64,000 nt of DNA from Clusia tigrina. Lineage: Eukaryota > Arthropoda > Insecta > Diptera > Clusiidae. The translations under genes were made by a program, and so were the position numbers. Shown here piece by piece: positions 22,701-36,240 of the stretch. The stretch spans positions 247,411,889 through 247,475,888 of the forward strand of contig OV050030.1 of the NCBI GenBank assembly GCA_920105625.2, in the 5' to 3' direction. The notes below the pieces were generated by a model. That model did no database searches, was not told the DNA's origin, and saw only the letters and a list, made by a program, of their open reading frames with translations. Numbering within the stretch: the stretch's first letter is position 1; the number at the start of each line of letters is the position of its first letter.

Positions 22701-24804
22701 CCTTGAAATTTTGTAACAATAAAGTACTCGAGCCTCTTGTCAATTCAAGCTATCGCTCAAAGCTATGCTACCCTTGAGTCCCAAATCAAACACTGATAAA
22801 ACTTCAAATGGCCCTAACTTATATACGGTACGTCCTACACCTATCAAAGTTTGCAACATACAAATGCTTGTAACTTTTTACTAGAGCGTCATAAAATCTT
22901 GAAATTTTGTAACAATAAAGTACTCGAGCCTCTTGTCAATTTAAGTTATCGCTCAAAGTTATGCTACCCTTGAGTCCCAAATCAAACACTGATAAATCTT
23001 CAAATGGCCCTAACTTCTATACGGTACGCCCTACACCTATCAAAATTTGCAACATACAAATGCTTGTAACTTTTTACTGGAGCGTCATAAAACCTTGAAA
23101 TTTTGTAACAATAAAGTACTCGAGCCTCTTGTCAATTTAAGCTATCGCTCAAAGCTATGCTACCATTGAGTCCCAAATCAAACACTGATAAATCTTCAAA
23201 TAGCCCTAACTTCTATACGGTACGTCCTACACCTATCAAAGTTTGCAACATACAAATGCTTGTAACTTTTTACTGGAGCGTCATAAAACCTTGAAATTTT
23301 GTAACAATAAAGTACTCGAGCCTATTGTAAATTTAAGCTATCGCTCAAAGTTACGGTACCCTTTAGTCCCAAATCAAACACTGATAAAACTTCAAATGGC
23401 CCTAACTTCTATACGGTACGTCCTACACCTATCAAAGTTTGCAACATACAAATGCTTGTAACTTTTTACTGGAGCTTCATAAAACCTTGAAATTTTGTAA
23501 CAATAAAGTACTCGAGCCTCTTGTCAATTTAAGCTATCGCTCAATGCTATGCTACCCTTGTCTCCCAAATCAAACACTGATAAAACTTCAAATGGCCCTA
23601 ACTTATATACGGTACGTCCTACACATATCAAAGTTTGCAACATACAAATGCTTGTAAGTTTTTACTGGAGCGTCATAAAAACTTGAAATTTTGTAACAAT
23701 AAAGTATTCGAGCCTCTTGTCAATTTAAGCTATCGCTCAAAGCTATGCTACCGTTGAGTCCCAAATCAAACACTGATAAAACTTGAAATGGCCCTAACTT
23801 CTTTACGATACGTCCTACACCCATCAAAGTTTGCAACATACAAATGCTTGTAACTTTTTACTGGAGCGCCATAAAACCTTAAAATTTTGTAACAATAAAG
23901 TACTCGAGCCTCTTGTCAATTTAAGCTATCGCTCAATGCTATGCTACCCTTGAGTCCCAAATCAAACACTGATAAAACTTCAAATGGTCCTAACTTATAT
24001 ACGGTACGTCCTACACATATCAAAGTTTGCAACATACAAATGCTTGTAAATTTTTACTGGAGCGTCATGAAACCTTGAAATTTTGTAACAATAAAGTACT
24101 CGAGCCTCTTGTCAATTCAAGCTATCGCTCAAAGCTATGCTACCCTTGAGTCCCAAATCAAACACTGATAAAACTTCAAATGGCCCTAACTTATATACGG
24201 TACGTCCTACACCTATCAATGTTTGCAACATACAAATGCTTGTAACTTTTTACTGGAGCGTCATAAAATCTTGAAATTTTGTAACAATAAAGTACTCGAG
24301 CCTCTTGTCAATTTAAGTTATCGCTCAAAGTTATGCTACCCTTGAGTCCCAAATCAAACACTGATAAATCTTCAAATGGCCCTAACTTCTATACGGTACG
24401 TCCTACACCTATCAAAATTTTCAACAGACAAATGCTTGTAACTTTTTACTGGAGCGTCATAAAACCTTGAATTTTTGTAACAATAAAGTAATCGAGCCTC
24501 TTGTCAATTTAAGCTATCGCTCAAATCTATGCCACCCTTCAGACCGAAATCAAACACTGATAAACCTTCAAATGGCCCTAACTTCTATACGGTACGTTCT
24601 ACACCTATCAAAGTTTGCATCATACAAATGCTTGTAACTTTTTACTGGAGCGTCATAAAACCTTGAATTTTTGAAACAATAAAGTACTCGAGCCTCTTAT
24701 CAATTTAAGCTATCGCTCAAAGCTATGCTACCCTTGAGTCCCAAATCAAACACTGATAAACCTTCAAATGTCCCTAACTTCTATACGGTACGTCCTACAC
24801 CTAT

Positions 24805-24914
24805 CAAAGTTTGCAACAAACAAATGCTTGTAACTTGGTACCCTTGAGTTCCAAATCAAACACTGATAAAACTTCAAATGTCTCTAACTTCTATACGGTA
24901 CGTCCTACACCTAT
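24805..24914 (+). repeat. Truncated 110-bp satellite monomer, sixth of 16
   Basis: Spaced 1,287 bp before the seventh, which is six full monomers plus one short monomer plus the extra T at about 25,730. Confidence 0.9.
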
Positions 24915-26091
24915 CAAAGTTTGCAACATACAAATGCTTGTAACTTTTTACTGGAGCGTCATAAAACCTTAAAATTTTGTAACAATAAAGTACTCGAGCC
25001 TCTTGTCAATTTAAGCTATCGCTCAAAGCTATGGTACCCTTGAGTCCCAAATCAAACACTGATAAAACTTCAAATAGCCCTTACTTCTATACGGTAATTC
25101 GTACACCTATCAACGTTTGCATCATACAAATGCTTGTAACTTTTTACTGGAGCGTCATGAAACCTTGAAATATTGTAACAATAAAGTACTCGAGCCTCTT
25201 GTCAATTCAAGCTATCGCTCAAAGCTATGCTACCCTTGAGTCCCAAATCAAACACTGATAAAACTTCAAATGGCCCTAACTTATATACGGTACGTCCTAC
25301 ACCTATCAAAGTTTGCAACATACAAATGCTTGTAACTTTTTACTGGAGCGTCATAAAATCTTGAAATTTTGTAACAATAAAGTACTCGAGCCTCTTGTCA
25401 ATTTAAGTTATCGCTCAAACTTATGCTACCCTTGAGTCCCAAATCAAACACTGATATATCTTCAAATGGCCCTAACTTCTATACGGTACGTCCTACACCT
25501 ATCAAAATTTGCAACATACAAATGCTTGTAACTTTTTACTGGAGCGTCATAAAACCTTGAAATTTTGTAACAATAAAGTACTCGAGCCTCTTGTCAATTT
25601 AAGCTATCGCTCAAAGCTATGCTACCCTTGAGTCCCAAATCAAACATTGATAAATCTTCAAATAGCCCTAACTTCTATACGGTACCTCCTACACCTATCA
25701 AAGTTTGCAACATACAAATGCTTGTAACTTTTTTACTGGAGCGTCATAAAACCTTGAATTTTTGCAACAATAAAGTACTCGAGCCTCTTGTCAATTTAAG
25801 CTATCGCTCAAATATATGCTACCCTTCAGTCCGAAATCAAACACTGATAAAACTTCAAATGGCCCTAACTTCTATACGGTACGTTCTACACCTATCAAAG
25901 TTTGCATCATACAAATGCTTGTAACTTTTTACTGGAGCGTCATAAAACCTTGAATTTTTTAAACAATAAAGTACTCGAGCCTCTTATCAATTTAAGCTAT
26001 CGCTCAAAGCTATGCTACCCTTGAGTCCCAAATCAAACACTGATAAACCTTCAAATGTCCCTAATTTCTATACGGTACGTCCTACACCTAT

Positions 26092-26201
26092 CAAAGTTTG
26101 CAACAAACAAATGCTTGTAACTTGGTACCCTAGAGTTCCAAATCAAACACTGATAAAACTTCAAATGTCTCTAACTTCTATACGGTACGTCCTACACCTA
26201 T
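26092..26201 (+). repeat. Truncated 110-bp satellite monomer, seventh of 16
   Basis: Has GGTACCCTAGAG where the others have GGTACCCTTGAG. This base lets it be told apart from its partner at 32975. Confidence 0.9.
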
Positions 26202-29200
26202 CAAAGTTTGCAACATACAAATGCTTGTAACTTTTTACTGGAGCGTCATAAAAACTTGAAATTTTGTAACAATAAAGTACTCGAGCCTCTTGTCAATTTA
26301 AGTTATCGCTCAACGTTATGCTACCCTTGAGTCCCAAATCAAACACTGAAAAATCTTCAAATGGCCCTAACTTCTATACGGTACGTCCTACACCTATCAA
26401 AGTTTGCAACATACAAATGCTTGTAACTTTTTACTGGAGCGTCATAAAACCTTGAAATTTTGTAAAAATAAAGTACTCGAGCCTCTTGTCAATTTAAGCT
26501 ATCGCTCAAAGCTATGGTACCCTTGAGTCCCAAATAAAACACTGATAAAACTTCAAATGGCCCTTACTTCTATACAGTACATCCTACACCTGTCAAAGTT
26601 TGCAGCATACAAATGCTTGTAACTTTTTACTGGAGCGTCATAAAACCTTGAAATTTTGTAACAATAAAGTACTCGAGCCTCTTGTCAATTTAAGCTATCG
26701 CTCAAAGCTATGCTACCCTTGAGTCCCAAATCAAACACTGATAAAACTTCAAATAGCCCTTACTTCTATACGGTACGTCCTACACCTATCAAAGTTTCCA
26801 ACATACAAATGCTTGTAACTTTTTACTGGAGCGTCATAAAACCTTGAAATTTTGTAACAATAAAGTACTTGAGTCTCTTGTCAATTTAAGCTATCGCTCA
26901 AAGCTATGCTACACTTGAGTCCCAAATCAAACACTGATAAAACTTCAAATGACCCTAACTTCTATACGGTGCATCCTATACCTATCAAAGTTTGCAACAA
27001 ACAAATGCTTGTAGCTTTTTACTGGAGCGTCATAAAACCTTGAAATTTTGTAACAATAAAGTACTCGAGCCTCTTGTCAATTTACGCTATCGCTCAAAGC
27101 TATGCTACCCTTGAGTCCCAAATCAAACACTGATAAAACTTCAAATGGCCCTAACTTCTATACGGTACGTCCTACACCTATCAAAGTTTGCAACATACAA
27201 ATGCTTGTAACTTTTTACTGGAGCGTCATAAAACGTTGAAATTTTGTAACAATAAAGTACTCGAGCCTCTTGTCAATTTAAGCTATCGGTCAATGCTATG
27301 CTACCCTTGAGGCCAAATCAAACACTGATAAAACTTCAAATGGCCCTAACTTCTATACGGTACGTCCTACACCTATCAAAGTTTGCAACATACAAATGCT
27401 TGTAACTTTTTACTGGAGCGTCATAAAAACTTGAAATTTTGTAACAATAAAGTACTCGATCCTCTTGTCAATTTAAGCTATCGCTCAGAGCTATGCTACC
27501 CTTGAGTCCCAAATCAAACACTGATAAAACTTCAAATGTCCCTAACTTCTGTACGGTACGTCCTACACCCATCAAAGTTTGCAACATACAAATGCTTGTA
27601 ACTTTTTACTGGAGCGTCATAAAACCTTGAAATTTTGTAACAATAAAGTACTCGAGCCTCTTGTCAATTTAAGCTATCGCTCAAAGCTATGCTACCCTTG
27701 AGTCCCAAATCAAACACTGATATAACTTCAAATGGCCCTAACTTCTATACGGTACTTCGTACACCTATCAAAGTTTGCATCATACAATTGCTTGTAACTT
27801 TTTACTGGAGCGTCATGAAACCTTGAAATTTTGTAACAATAAAGTACCCGAGCCTCTTGTCAATTTAAGCTATCGCTCAAAGCTATGCTACCCTTGAGTC
27901 CCAAATCAAACACTGATAAAACTTCAAATGGCCCTAACTTATATTCGGTGCGTCCTACACCTATCAAAGTTTGCAACATACAAATGCTTGTAACTTTTTA
28001 CTGGAGCGTCATAAAACCTTGAAATTTTGTAACAATAAAGTACTCGAGCCTCTTGTTAATTTAAGTTATCGCTCAAAGCTATGCTACCCTTGAGTCCCAA
28101 ATCAAACACTGATAAATCTTCAAATAGCCCTAACTTCTATACGGTACGTCCTACACCTATCAAAGTTTGCAACATATAAATGCTTGTAACTTTTTACTGG
28201 AGCGTCATAAAACCTTGAAATTTTGTAACAATAAAGTACTCGAGCCTATTGTCAATTTAAGCTATCGCTCAAATTTACGGTACCCTTTAGTCCCAAATCA
28301 AACACTGATAAAACTTCAAATGGCCCTAACTTCTATACGGTACGTCCTACACCTATCAAAGTTTTCAACATACAAATGCTTGTAACTTTTTACTGGAGCG
28401 TCATAAAACCTTGAAATTTGGTAACAATAAAGTACTCGAGTCTCTTGTCAATTTAAGCTATCGCTCAAAGCTATGCTACCCTTGAGTCCCAAATCAAACA
28501 CTGATAAAGCTTCAAATGGCCCTAACTTCTATACGGTACGTCCTACACCTATCAAAGTTTGCAACATACAAATGCTTGTAACTTTTTACTGGAGCTTCAT
28601 AAAACCTTGAAATTTTGTAACAATAAAGTACTCGAGCCTCTTGTCAATTTAAGCTATCGCTCAATGCTATGCTACCCTTGTCTCCCAAATCAAACACTGA
28701 TAAAACTTCAAATGGCCCTAATTTATATACGGTACGTCCTACACATATCAAAGTTTGCAACATACAAATGCTTGTAAGTTTTTACTGGAGCGTCATAAAA
28801 ACTTGAAATTTTGTAACAATAAAGTATTCGAGCCTCTTGTCAATTTAAGCTATCGCTCAAAGCTATGCTACCCTTGAGTCCCAAATCAAACACTGATAAA
28901 ACTTGAAATGGCCCTAACTTCTTTACGATACGTCCTACACCCATCAAAGTTTGCAACATACAAATGCTTGTAACTTTTTACTGGAGCGCCATAAAACCTT
29001 AAAATTTTGTAACAATAAAGTACTCGAGCCTCTTGTCAATTTAAGCTATCGCTCAATGCTATGCTACCCTTGAGTCCCAAATCAAACACTGATAAAACTT
29101 CAAATGGTCCTAACTTATATACGGTACGTCCTACACATATCAAAGTTTGCAACATACAAATGCTTGTAAATTTTTACTGGAGCGTCATAAAAACTTGAAA

Positions 29201-31688
29201 TTTTGTAACAATAAAGTATTTGAGCCTCTTGTCAATTTAAGCTATCGCTCAAAGCTATGCTACCCTTGAGTCCCAAATCAAACACTGATAAAACTTCAAA
29301 TGGCCCTAACTTCTTTACGATACATCCTACACCCATCAAAGTTTGCAACATACAAATGCTTGTAACTTTTTACTGGAGCGTCATAAAACCTTAAAATTTT
29401 GTAACAATAAAGTACTCGAGCCTCTTGTCAATTTAAGCTATCGCTCAAAGCTATGGTACCCTTGAGTCCCAAATCAAACACTGATAAAACTTCAAATAGC
29501 CCTTACTTCTATACGGTAATTCGTACACCTATCAAAGTTTGCATCATACAAATGCTTGTAACTTTTTACTGGAGCGTCATGAAACCTTGAAATTTTGTAA
29601 CAATAAAGTACTCGAGCCTCTTGTCAATTCAAGCTATCGCTCAAAGCTATGCTACCCTTGAGTCCCAAATCAAACACTGATAAAACTTCAAATGGCCCTA
29701 ACTTATATACGGTACGTCCTACACCTATCAAAGTTTGCAACATACAAATGCTTGTAACTTTTTACTGGAGCGTCATAAAATCTTGAAATTTTGTAACAAT
29801 AAAGTACTCGAGCCTCTTGTCAATTTAAGTTATCGCTCAAAGTTATGCTACCCTTGAGTCCCAAATCAAACACTGATAAATCTTCAAATGGCCCTAACTT
29901 CTATACGGTACGTCCTACACCTATCAAAGTTTGCAACATACAAATGCTTGTAACTTTTTACTGGAGCGTCATAAAACCTTGAAATTTTGTAACAATAAAG
30001 TACTCGAGCCTCTTGTCAATTTAAGCTATCGCTCAAAGCTATGCTACCATTGAGTCCCAAATCAAACACTGATAAATCTTCAAATAGCCCTAACTTCTAT
30101 ACGGTACGTCCTACACCTATCAAAGTTTGCAACATACAAATGCTTGTAACTTTTTACTGGAGCGTCATAAAACCTTGAAATTTTGTAACAATAAAGTACT
30201 CGAGCCTATTGTAAATTTAAGCTATCGCTCAAAGTTACGGTACCCTTTAGTCCCAAATCAAACACTGATAAAACTTCAAATGGCCCTAACTTCTATACGG
30301 TACGTCCTACACCTATCAAAGTTTGCAACATACAAATGCTTGTAACTTTTTACTGGAGCTTCATAAAACCTTGAAATTTTGTAACAATAAAGTACTCGAG
30401 CCTCTTGTCAATTTAAGCTATCGCTCAATGCTATGCTACCCTTGTCTCCCAAATCAAACACTGATAAAACTTCAAATGGCCCTAACTTATATACGGTACG
30501 TCCTACACATATCAAAGTTTGCAACATACAAATGCTTGTAAGTTTTTACTGGAGCGTCATAAAAACTTGAAATTTTGTAACAATAAAGTATTCGAGCCTC
30601 TTGTCAATTTAAGCTATCGCTCAAAGCTATGCTACCGTTGAGTCCCAAATCAAACACTGATAAAACTTGAAATGGCCCTAACTTCTTTACGATACGTCCT
30701 ACACCCATCAAAGTTTGCAACATACAAATGCTTGTAACTTTTTACTGGAGCGCCATAAAACCTTAAAATTTTGTAACAATAAAGTACTCGAGCCTCTTGT
30801 CAATTTAAGCTATCGCTCAATGCTATGCTACCCTTGAGTCCCAAATCAAACACTGATAAAACTTCAAATGGTCCTAACTTATATACGGTACGTCCTACAC
30901 ATATCAAAGTTTGCAACATACAAATGCTTGTAAATTTTTACTGGAGCGTCATGAAACCTTGAAATTTTGTAACAATAAAGTACTCGAGCCTCTTGTCAAT
31001 TCAAGCTATCGCTCAAAGCTATGCTACCCTTGAGTCCCAAATCAAACACTGATAAAACTTCAAATGGCCCTAACTTATATACGGTACGTCCTACACCTAT
31101 CAATGTTTGCAACATACAAATGCTTGTAACTTTTTACTGGAGCGTCATAAAATCTTGAAATTTTGTAACAATAAAGTACTCGAGCCTCTTGTCAATTTAA
31201 GTTATCGCTCAAAGTTATGCTACCCTTGAGTCCCAAATCAAACACTGATAAATCGTCAAATGGCCCTAACTTCTATACGGTACGTCCTACACCTATCAAA
31301 ATTTTCAACATACAAATGCTTGTAACTTTTTACTGGAGCGTCATAAAACCTTGAATTTTTGTAACAATAAAGTAATCGAGCCTCTTGTCAATTTAAGCTA
31401 TCGCTCAAATCTATGCCACCCTTCAGACCGAAATCAAACACTGATAAACCTTCAAATGGCCCTAACTTCTATACGGTACGTTCTACACCTATCAAAGTTT
31501 GCATCATACAAATGCTTGTAACTTTTTACTGGAGCGTCATAAAACCTTGAATTTTTGAAACAATAAAGTACTCGAGCCTCTTATCAATTTAAGCTATCGC
31601 TCAAAGCTATGCTACCCTTGAGTCCCAAATCAAACACTGATAAACCTTCAAATGTCCCTAATTTCTATACGGTACGTCCTACACCTAT

Positions 31689-31798
31689 CAAAGTTTGCAA
31701 CAAACAAATGCTTGTAACTTGGTACCCTTGAGTTCCAAATCAAACACTGATAAAACTTCAAATGTCTCTAACTTCTATACGGTACGTCCTACACCTAT
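31689..31798 (+). repeat. Truncated 110-bp satellite monomer, eighth of 16
   Basis: The 6,884-bp partner of the one at 24805. Confidence 0.9.
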
Positions 31799-32974
31799 CA
31801 AAGTTTGCAACATACAAATGCTTGTAACTTTTTACTGGAGCGTCATAAAACCTTAAAATTTTGTAACAATAAAGTACTCGAGCCTCTTGTCAATTTAAGC
31901 TATCGCTCAAAGCTATGGTACCCTTGAGTCCCAAATCAAACACTGATAAAACTTCAAATAGCCCTTACTTCTATACGGTAATTCGTACACCTATCAACGT
32001 TTGCATCATACAAATGCTTGTAACTTTTTACTGGAGCGTCATGAAACCTTGAAATATTGTAACAATAAAGTACTCGAGCCTCTTGTCAATTCAAGCTATC
32101 GCTCAAAGCTATGCTACCCTTGAGTCCCAAATCAAACACTGATAAAACTTCAAATGGCCCTAACTTATATACGGTACGTCCTACACCTATCCAAGTTTGC
32201 AACATACAAATGCTTGTAACTTTTTACTGGAGCGTCATAAAATCTTGAAATTTTGTAACAATAAAGTACTCGAGCCTCTTGTCAATTTAAGTTATCGCTC
32301 ACACTTATGCTACCCTTGAGTCCCAAATCAAACACTGATATATCTTCAAATGGCCCTAACTTCTATACGGTACGTCCTACACCTATCAAAATTTGCAACA
32401 TACAAATGCTTGTAACTTTTTACTGGAGCGTCATAAAACCTTGAAATTTTGTAACAATAAAGTACTCGAGCCTCTTGTCAATTTAAGCTATCATTCAAAG
32501 CTATGCTACCCTTGAGTCCCAAATCAAACACTGATAAATCTTCAAATAGCCCTAACTTCTATACGGTACCTCCTACACCTATCAAAGTTTGCAACATACA
32601 AATGCTTGTAACTTTTTACTGGAGCGTCATAAAACCTTGAATTTTTGCAACAATAAAGTACTCGAGCCTCTTGTCAATTTAAGCTATCGCTCAAATATAT
32701 GCTACCCTTCTGTCCGAAATCAAACACTGATAAAACTTCAAATGGCCCTAACTTCTATACGGTACGTTCTACACCTATCAAAGTTTGCATCATACAAATG
32801 CTTGTAACTTTTTACTGGAGCGTCATAAAACCTTGAATTTTTTAAACAATAAAGTACTCGAGCCTCTTATCAATTTAAGCTATCGCTCAAAGCTATGCTA
32901 CCCTTGAGTCCCAAATCAAACACTGATAAACCTTCAAATGTCCCTAATTTCTATACGGTACGTCCTACACCTAT

Positions 32975-33084
32975 CAAAGTTTGCAACAAACAAATGCTTG
33001 TAACTTGGTACCCTTGAGTTCCAAATCAAACACTGATAAAACTTCAAATGTCTCTAACTTCTATACGGTACGTCCTACACCTAT
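32975..33084 (+). repeat. Truncated 110-bp satellite monomer, ninth of 16
   Basis: Partner of the one at 26092, at 6,883 bp because this copy lacks the extra T. Spaced 1,286 bp from the eighth, exactly six full monomers plus one short monomer. No further short monomer follows for about 17 kb. Confidence 0.9.
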
Positions 33085-33599
33085 CAAAGTTTGCAACATA
33101 CAAATGCTTGTAACTTTTTACTGGAGCGTCATAAAAACTTGAAATTTTGTAACAATAAAGTACTCGAGCCTCTTGTCAATTTAAGTTATCGCTCAACGTT
33201 ATGCTACCCTTGAGTCCCAAATCAAACACTGAAAAATCTTCAAATGGCCCTAACTTCTATACGGTACGTCCTACACCTATCAAAGTTTGCAACATACAAA
33301 TGCTTGTAACTTTTTACTGGAGCGTCATAAAACCTTGAAATTTTGTAAAAATAAAGTACTCGAGCCTCTTGTCAATTTAAGCTATCGCTCAAAGCTATGG
33401 TACCCTTGAGTCCCAAATAAAACACTGATAAAACTTCAAATGGCCCTTACTTCTATACAGTACATCCTACACCTGTCAAAGTTTGCAGCATACAAATGCT
33501 TGTAACTTTTTACTGGAGCGTCATAAAACCTTGAAATTTTGTAACAATAAAGTACTCGAGCCTCTTGTCAATTTAAGCTATCGCTCAAAGCTATGCTAC

Positions 33600-35420
33600 C
33601 CTTGAGTCCCAAATCAAACACTGATAAAACTTCAAATGGCCCTAACTTCAATACGGTACGTCCTACACCTATCAAAGTTTGCAACATACAAATGCTTGTA
33701 ACTTTTTACTGGAGCGTCATAAAACCTTGAATTTTTGTAACAATAAAGTACTCGAGCCTCTTGTCAATTTAAGCTATCGCTCAAAGCTATGCTACCCTTG
33801 AGTCCCAAATCAAACACTGAGAAAACTTCAAATGGCCTTTACTTCTATACGGTACGTCCTACACCTATCAAAGTTTGCAACATACAAATGCTTGTAACTA
33901 TTTACTGGAGCGTCATAAAACTTTGAATTATTGTAACAATAAAGTACTTGAGCCTCTTGTCAATTTAAGCTATCGCTCAAAGCTATGCTAGCCTTGAGTC
34001 CCAAATCAAACACTGATAAATCTTCAAATGGCTCTAACTTCTATACGGTTCGTCCTACACCCATCAAAGTTTGCAACATACAAATGCTTGTAACTTTTTA
34101 CTGGAGCGTCATAAAACCTTGAAATTTTGTAACAATAAAGTACTCGAGCCTCTTGTCAATTTAAGCTATCGTTCAGATCTATGCTACCCTTGAGTCATAA
34201 ATCAAACACTGATAAAACTTCAAATGGCCCTAACTTCTATACGGTACGTCCTACACCCATCAAAGTTTGCAACATACAAATGCTTGTAACTTTTTACTGG
34301 AGCGTCATAAAACCTTGAAATTTTGTAACAATAAAGTACTCGAGCCTCTTGTCAATTTAAGCTATCGCTCAAAGCTATGCTACCCTTGAGTCCCAAATCA
34401 AACACTGATAAAACTTCAAATGGCCCTAACTTCTATACGGTACTTCGTACACCTATCAAAGTTTGCATCATACAAATGCTTGTAACTTTTTACTGGAGCG
34501 TCATGAAACCTTGAAATTTTGTAACAATAAAGTACTCCAGTCTCTTGTCAATTTAAGCTATCGCCCAAAGCTATGCTACCCTTGAGTCCCAAATCAAATA
34601 CTGATAAAACTTCAAATGTCCCTAATTTCTATTCGGTACGTCCTACACCTATCAAAGTTTGCAACATACAAATGCTTGTAACTTTTTACTGGAGCGTCAT
34701 AAAACCTTGAAATTTTGTAACAATAAAGTACTCGAGCCTCTTGTTAATTTAAGTTATCGCTCAAAGCTATGCTACCCTTGAGTCCCAAATCAAACACTGA
34801 TAAATCTTCAAATAGCCCTAACTTCTATACAGTATGTCCTACACCTATCAAAGTTTGCAACATACAAATGCTTGTAACTTTTTACTGGAGCGTCATAAAA
34901 CCTTGAAATTTTGTAAAACTAAAGTACTCGAGCCTATTGTCAATTTAAGCTATCGCTCAAAGTTACGGTACCCTTTAGAACCAAATCAAACACTGATAAA
35001 TCTTCAAATGGCCCTAACTTCTATACGGTACGTCCTACACCTATCAAAGTTTCCAACATACAAATGCTTGTAACTTTTTACTGGAGCGTCATAAAACCTT
35101 GAAATTTTGTAACAATAAAGTACTCGAGTCTCTTGTCAATTTAAGCTATCGCTCAAAGCTATGCTACCCTTGAGTCCCAAATCAAACACTGATAAAGCTT
35201 CAAATGGCCCTAACTTCTATACGGTACGTCCTACACCTATCAAAGTTTCCAACATACAAATGCTTGTAACTTTTTACTCGAGCGTCATAAAATCTTGAAA
35301 TTTTGTAACAATAAAGTACTTGAGTCTCTTGTCAATTTAAGCTATCGCTCAAAGCTATGCTACCCTTGAGTCCCAAATCAAACACTGATAAAACTTCAAA
35401 TAGCCCTTACTTCTATACGG
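33600..35420 (+). repeat. Diverged copy of an earlier 1.8-kb segment
   Basis: Aligns with 17,680-19,500 at an offset of about 15,923 and so also with about 5,640-7,455. The shared order of markers includes AACTTCAATAC, the GAGTCATAAATC or AAGTCATAAATC monomer after GTTCAGA, GTACTTCGTAC and TTACGGTACCCTTTAG. It carries clearly more substitutions than the other duplications here, for example CTTTAGAACC for CTTTAGTCCC near 34,976, which suggests an older copy. Confidence 0.75.
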
Positions 35421-36240
35421 TAATTCATACACCTATCAAAGTTTGCATCATACAAATGCTTGTAAATTTTTACTGGAGAGTCATGAAACCTTGAAATTTT
35501 GTAACAATATAGTACTCGAGCCTCTTGTCAATTCAAGCTATCGCTCAAAGCTATGCTTCCCTTGAGTCCCAAATCAAACACTGATAAAACTTCAAATGGC
35601 CCTAATTTATATACGGTACGTCCTACACCTATCAAAATTTGCAACATACAAATGCTTGTAACTTTTTACTGGAGCGTCATAAAATCTTGAAATTTTGTAA
35701 CAATAAAGTACTCGAGCCTCTTGTCAATTTAAGTTATCGCTCAAAATTATGCTACCCTTGAGTCCCAAATCAAACACTGATAAATCTCCAAATGGCTCTA
35801 ACTGCTATACGGTTCGTCCTACACCTATCAAAGTTTCCAACATACAAAAGCTTGTAAATTTTTACTGGAGCGTTATCAACCCTTGAAATTTTGTAACAAT
35901 AAAGTACTCGAGCCTCTTGTCAATTTAAGATATCGCTCAAAGCTATGCTACACTTGAGTCCCAAATCAAACACTGATAAAACTTCAAATGGCCCTAACTT
36001 CTATACGCTACGTCCTACACCTATCAAAGTTTGCAACATACAAATGCTTGTAACTTTTTACTGGAGCGTTATCAACCCTTGAAATTTTGTAACAATAAAG
36101 TACTCGAGCCTCTTGTTAATTTAAGTTATCGCTCAAAGCTATGCTACCCTTGAGTCCCAAATCAAACACTGATAAATCTTCAAATAGCCCTAACTTCTAT
36201 ACGGTACGTCCTACACCTATCAAAGTTTGCAACATACAAA

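Larger units (their letters stand above)
11656..23041 (+). repeat. Large segmental duplication, copy 2 (with transposon 2)
   Basis: Counterpart of 1-10994. It holds two extra monomers (392 bp) at about 14357-14748. Differences from copy 1 are sparse; examples are ATTAAAG at 5508 versus ATCAAAG here, and GTGCTAC at 5691 versus GTCCTAC. At about 23,030 copy 2 continues into other satellite types, whereas copy 1 ends against the 1,981-bp HOR. Confidence 0.93.
20016..26750 (+). repeat. 6,884-bp tandem duplication, copy 1
   Basis: Aligned with 26900-33634 at an offset of 6,884. The length equals 34 full monomers plus two 110-bp monomers. Shared markers include CTATGCTACACTTGAG, the 1-bp-short TTGAGGCCAAATC (20425 and 27309), GTATTTGAGCC and the two short monomers. 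Copy 1 has one extra T near 25,730. The outer edges are uncertain by about 150 bp. Confidence 0.9.
26900..33634 (+). repeat. 6,884-bp tandem duplication, copy 2
   Basis: Counterpart of 20016-26750. It diverges after about 33,634, where it reads AACTTCAATACGG while copy 1 reads TACTTCTATACGG. The 150 bp between the copies (26750-26900) instead resembles 19,470-19,615, with TTTCCAACATAC and ACTTGAGTCTC, so the join is a composite of two monomer types. Confidence 0.88.
16344..36240 (+). repeat. 196-bp satellite array, from transposon 2 to the 12-monomer HOR
   Basis: Continuous same-strand monomers with no gene. The first part is copy 2 of the large duplication. The middle, from about 20,016 to 33,634, is a 6,884-bp tandem duplication. 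The rest, to 36,240, is a mixed and more diverged set including CGTTATCAACCCTTG monomers at about 35,870 and 36,066. Confidence 0.97.
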
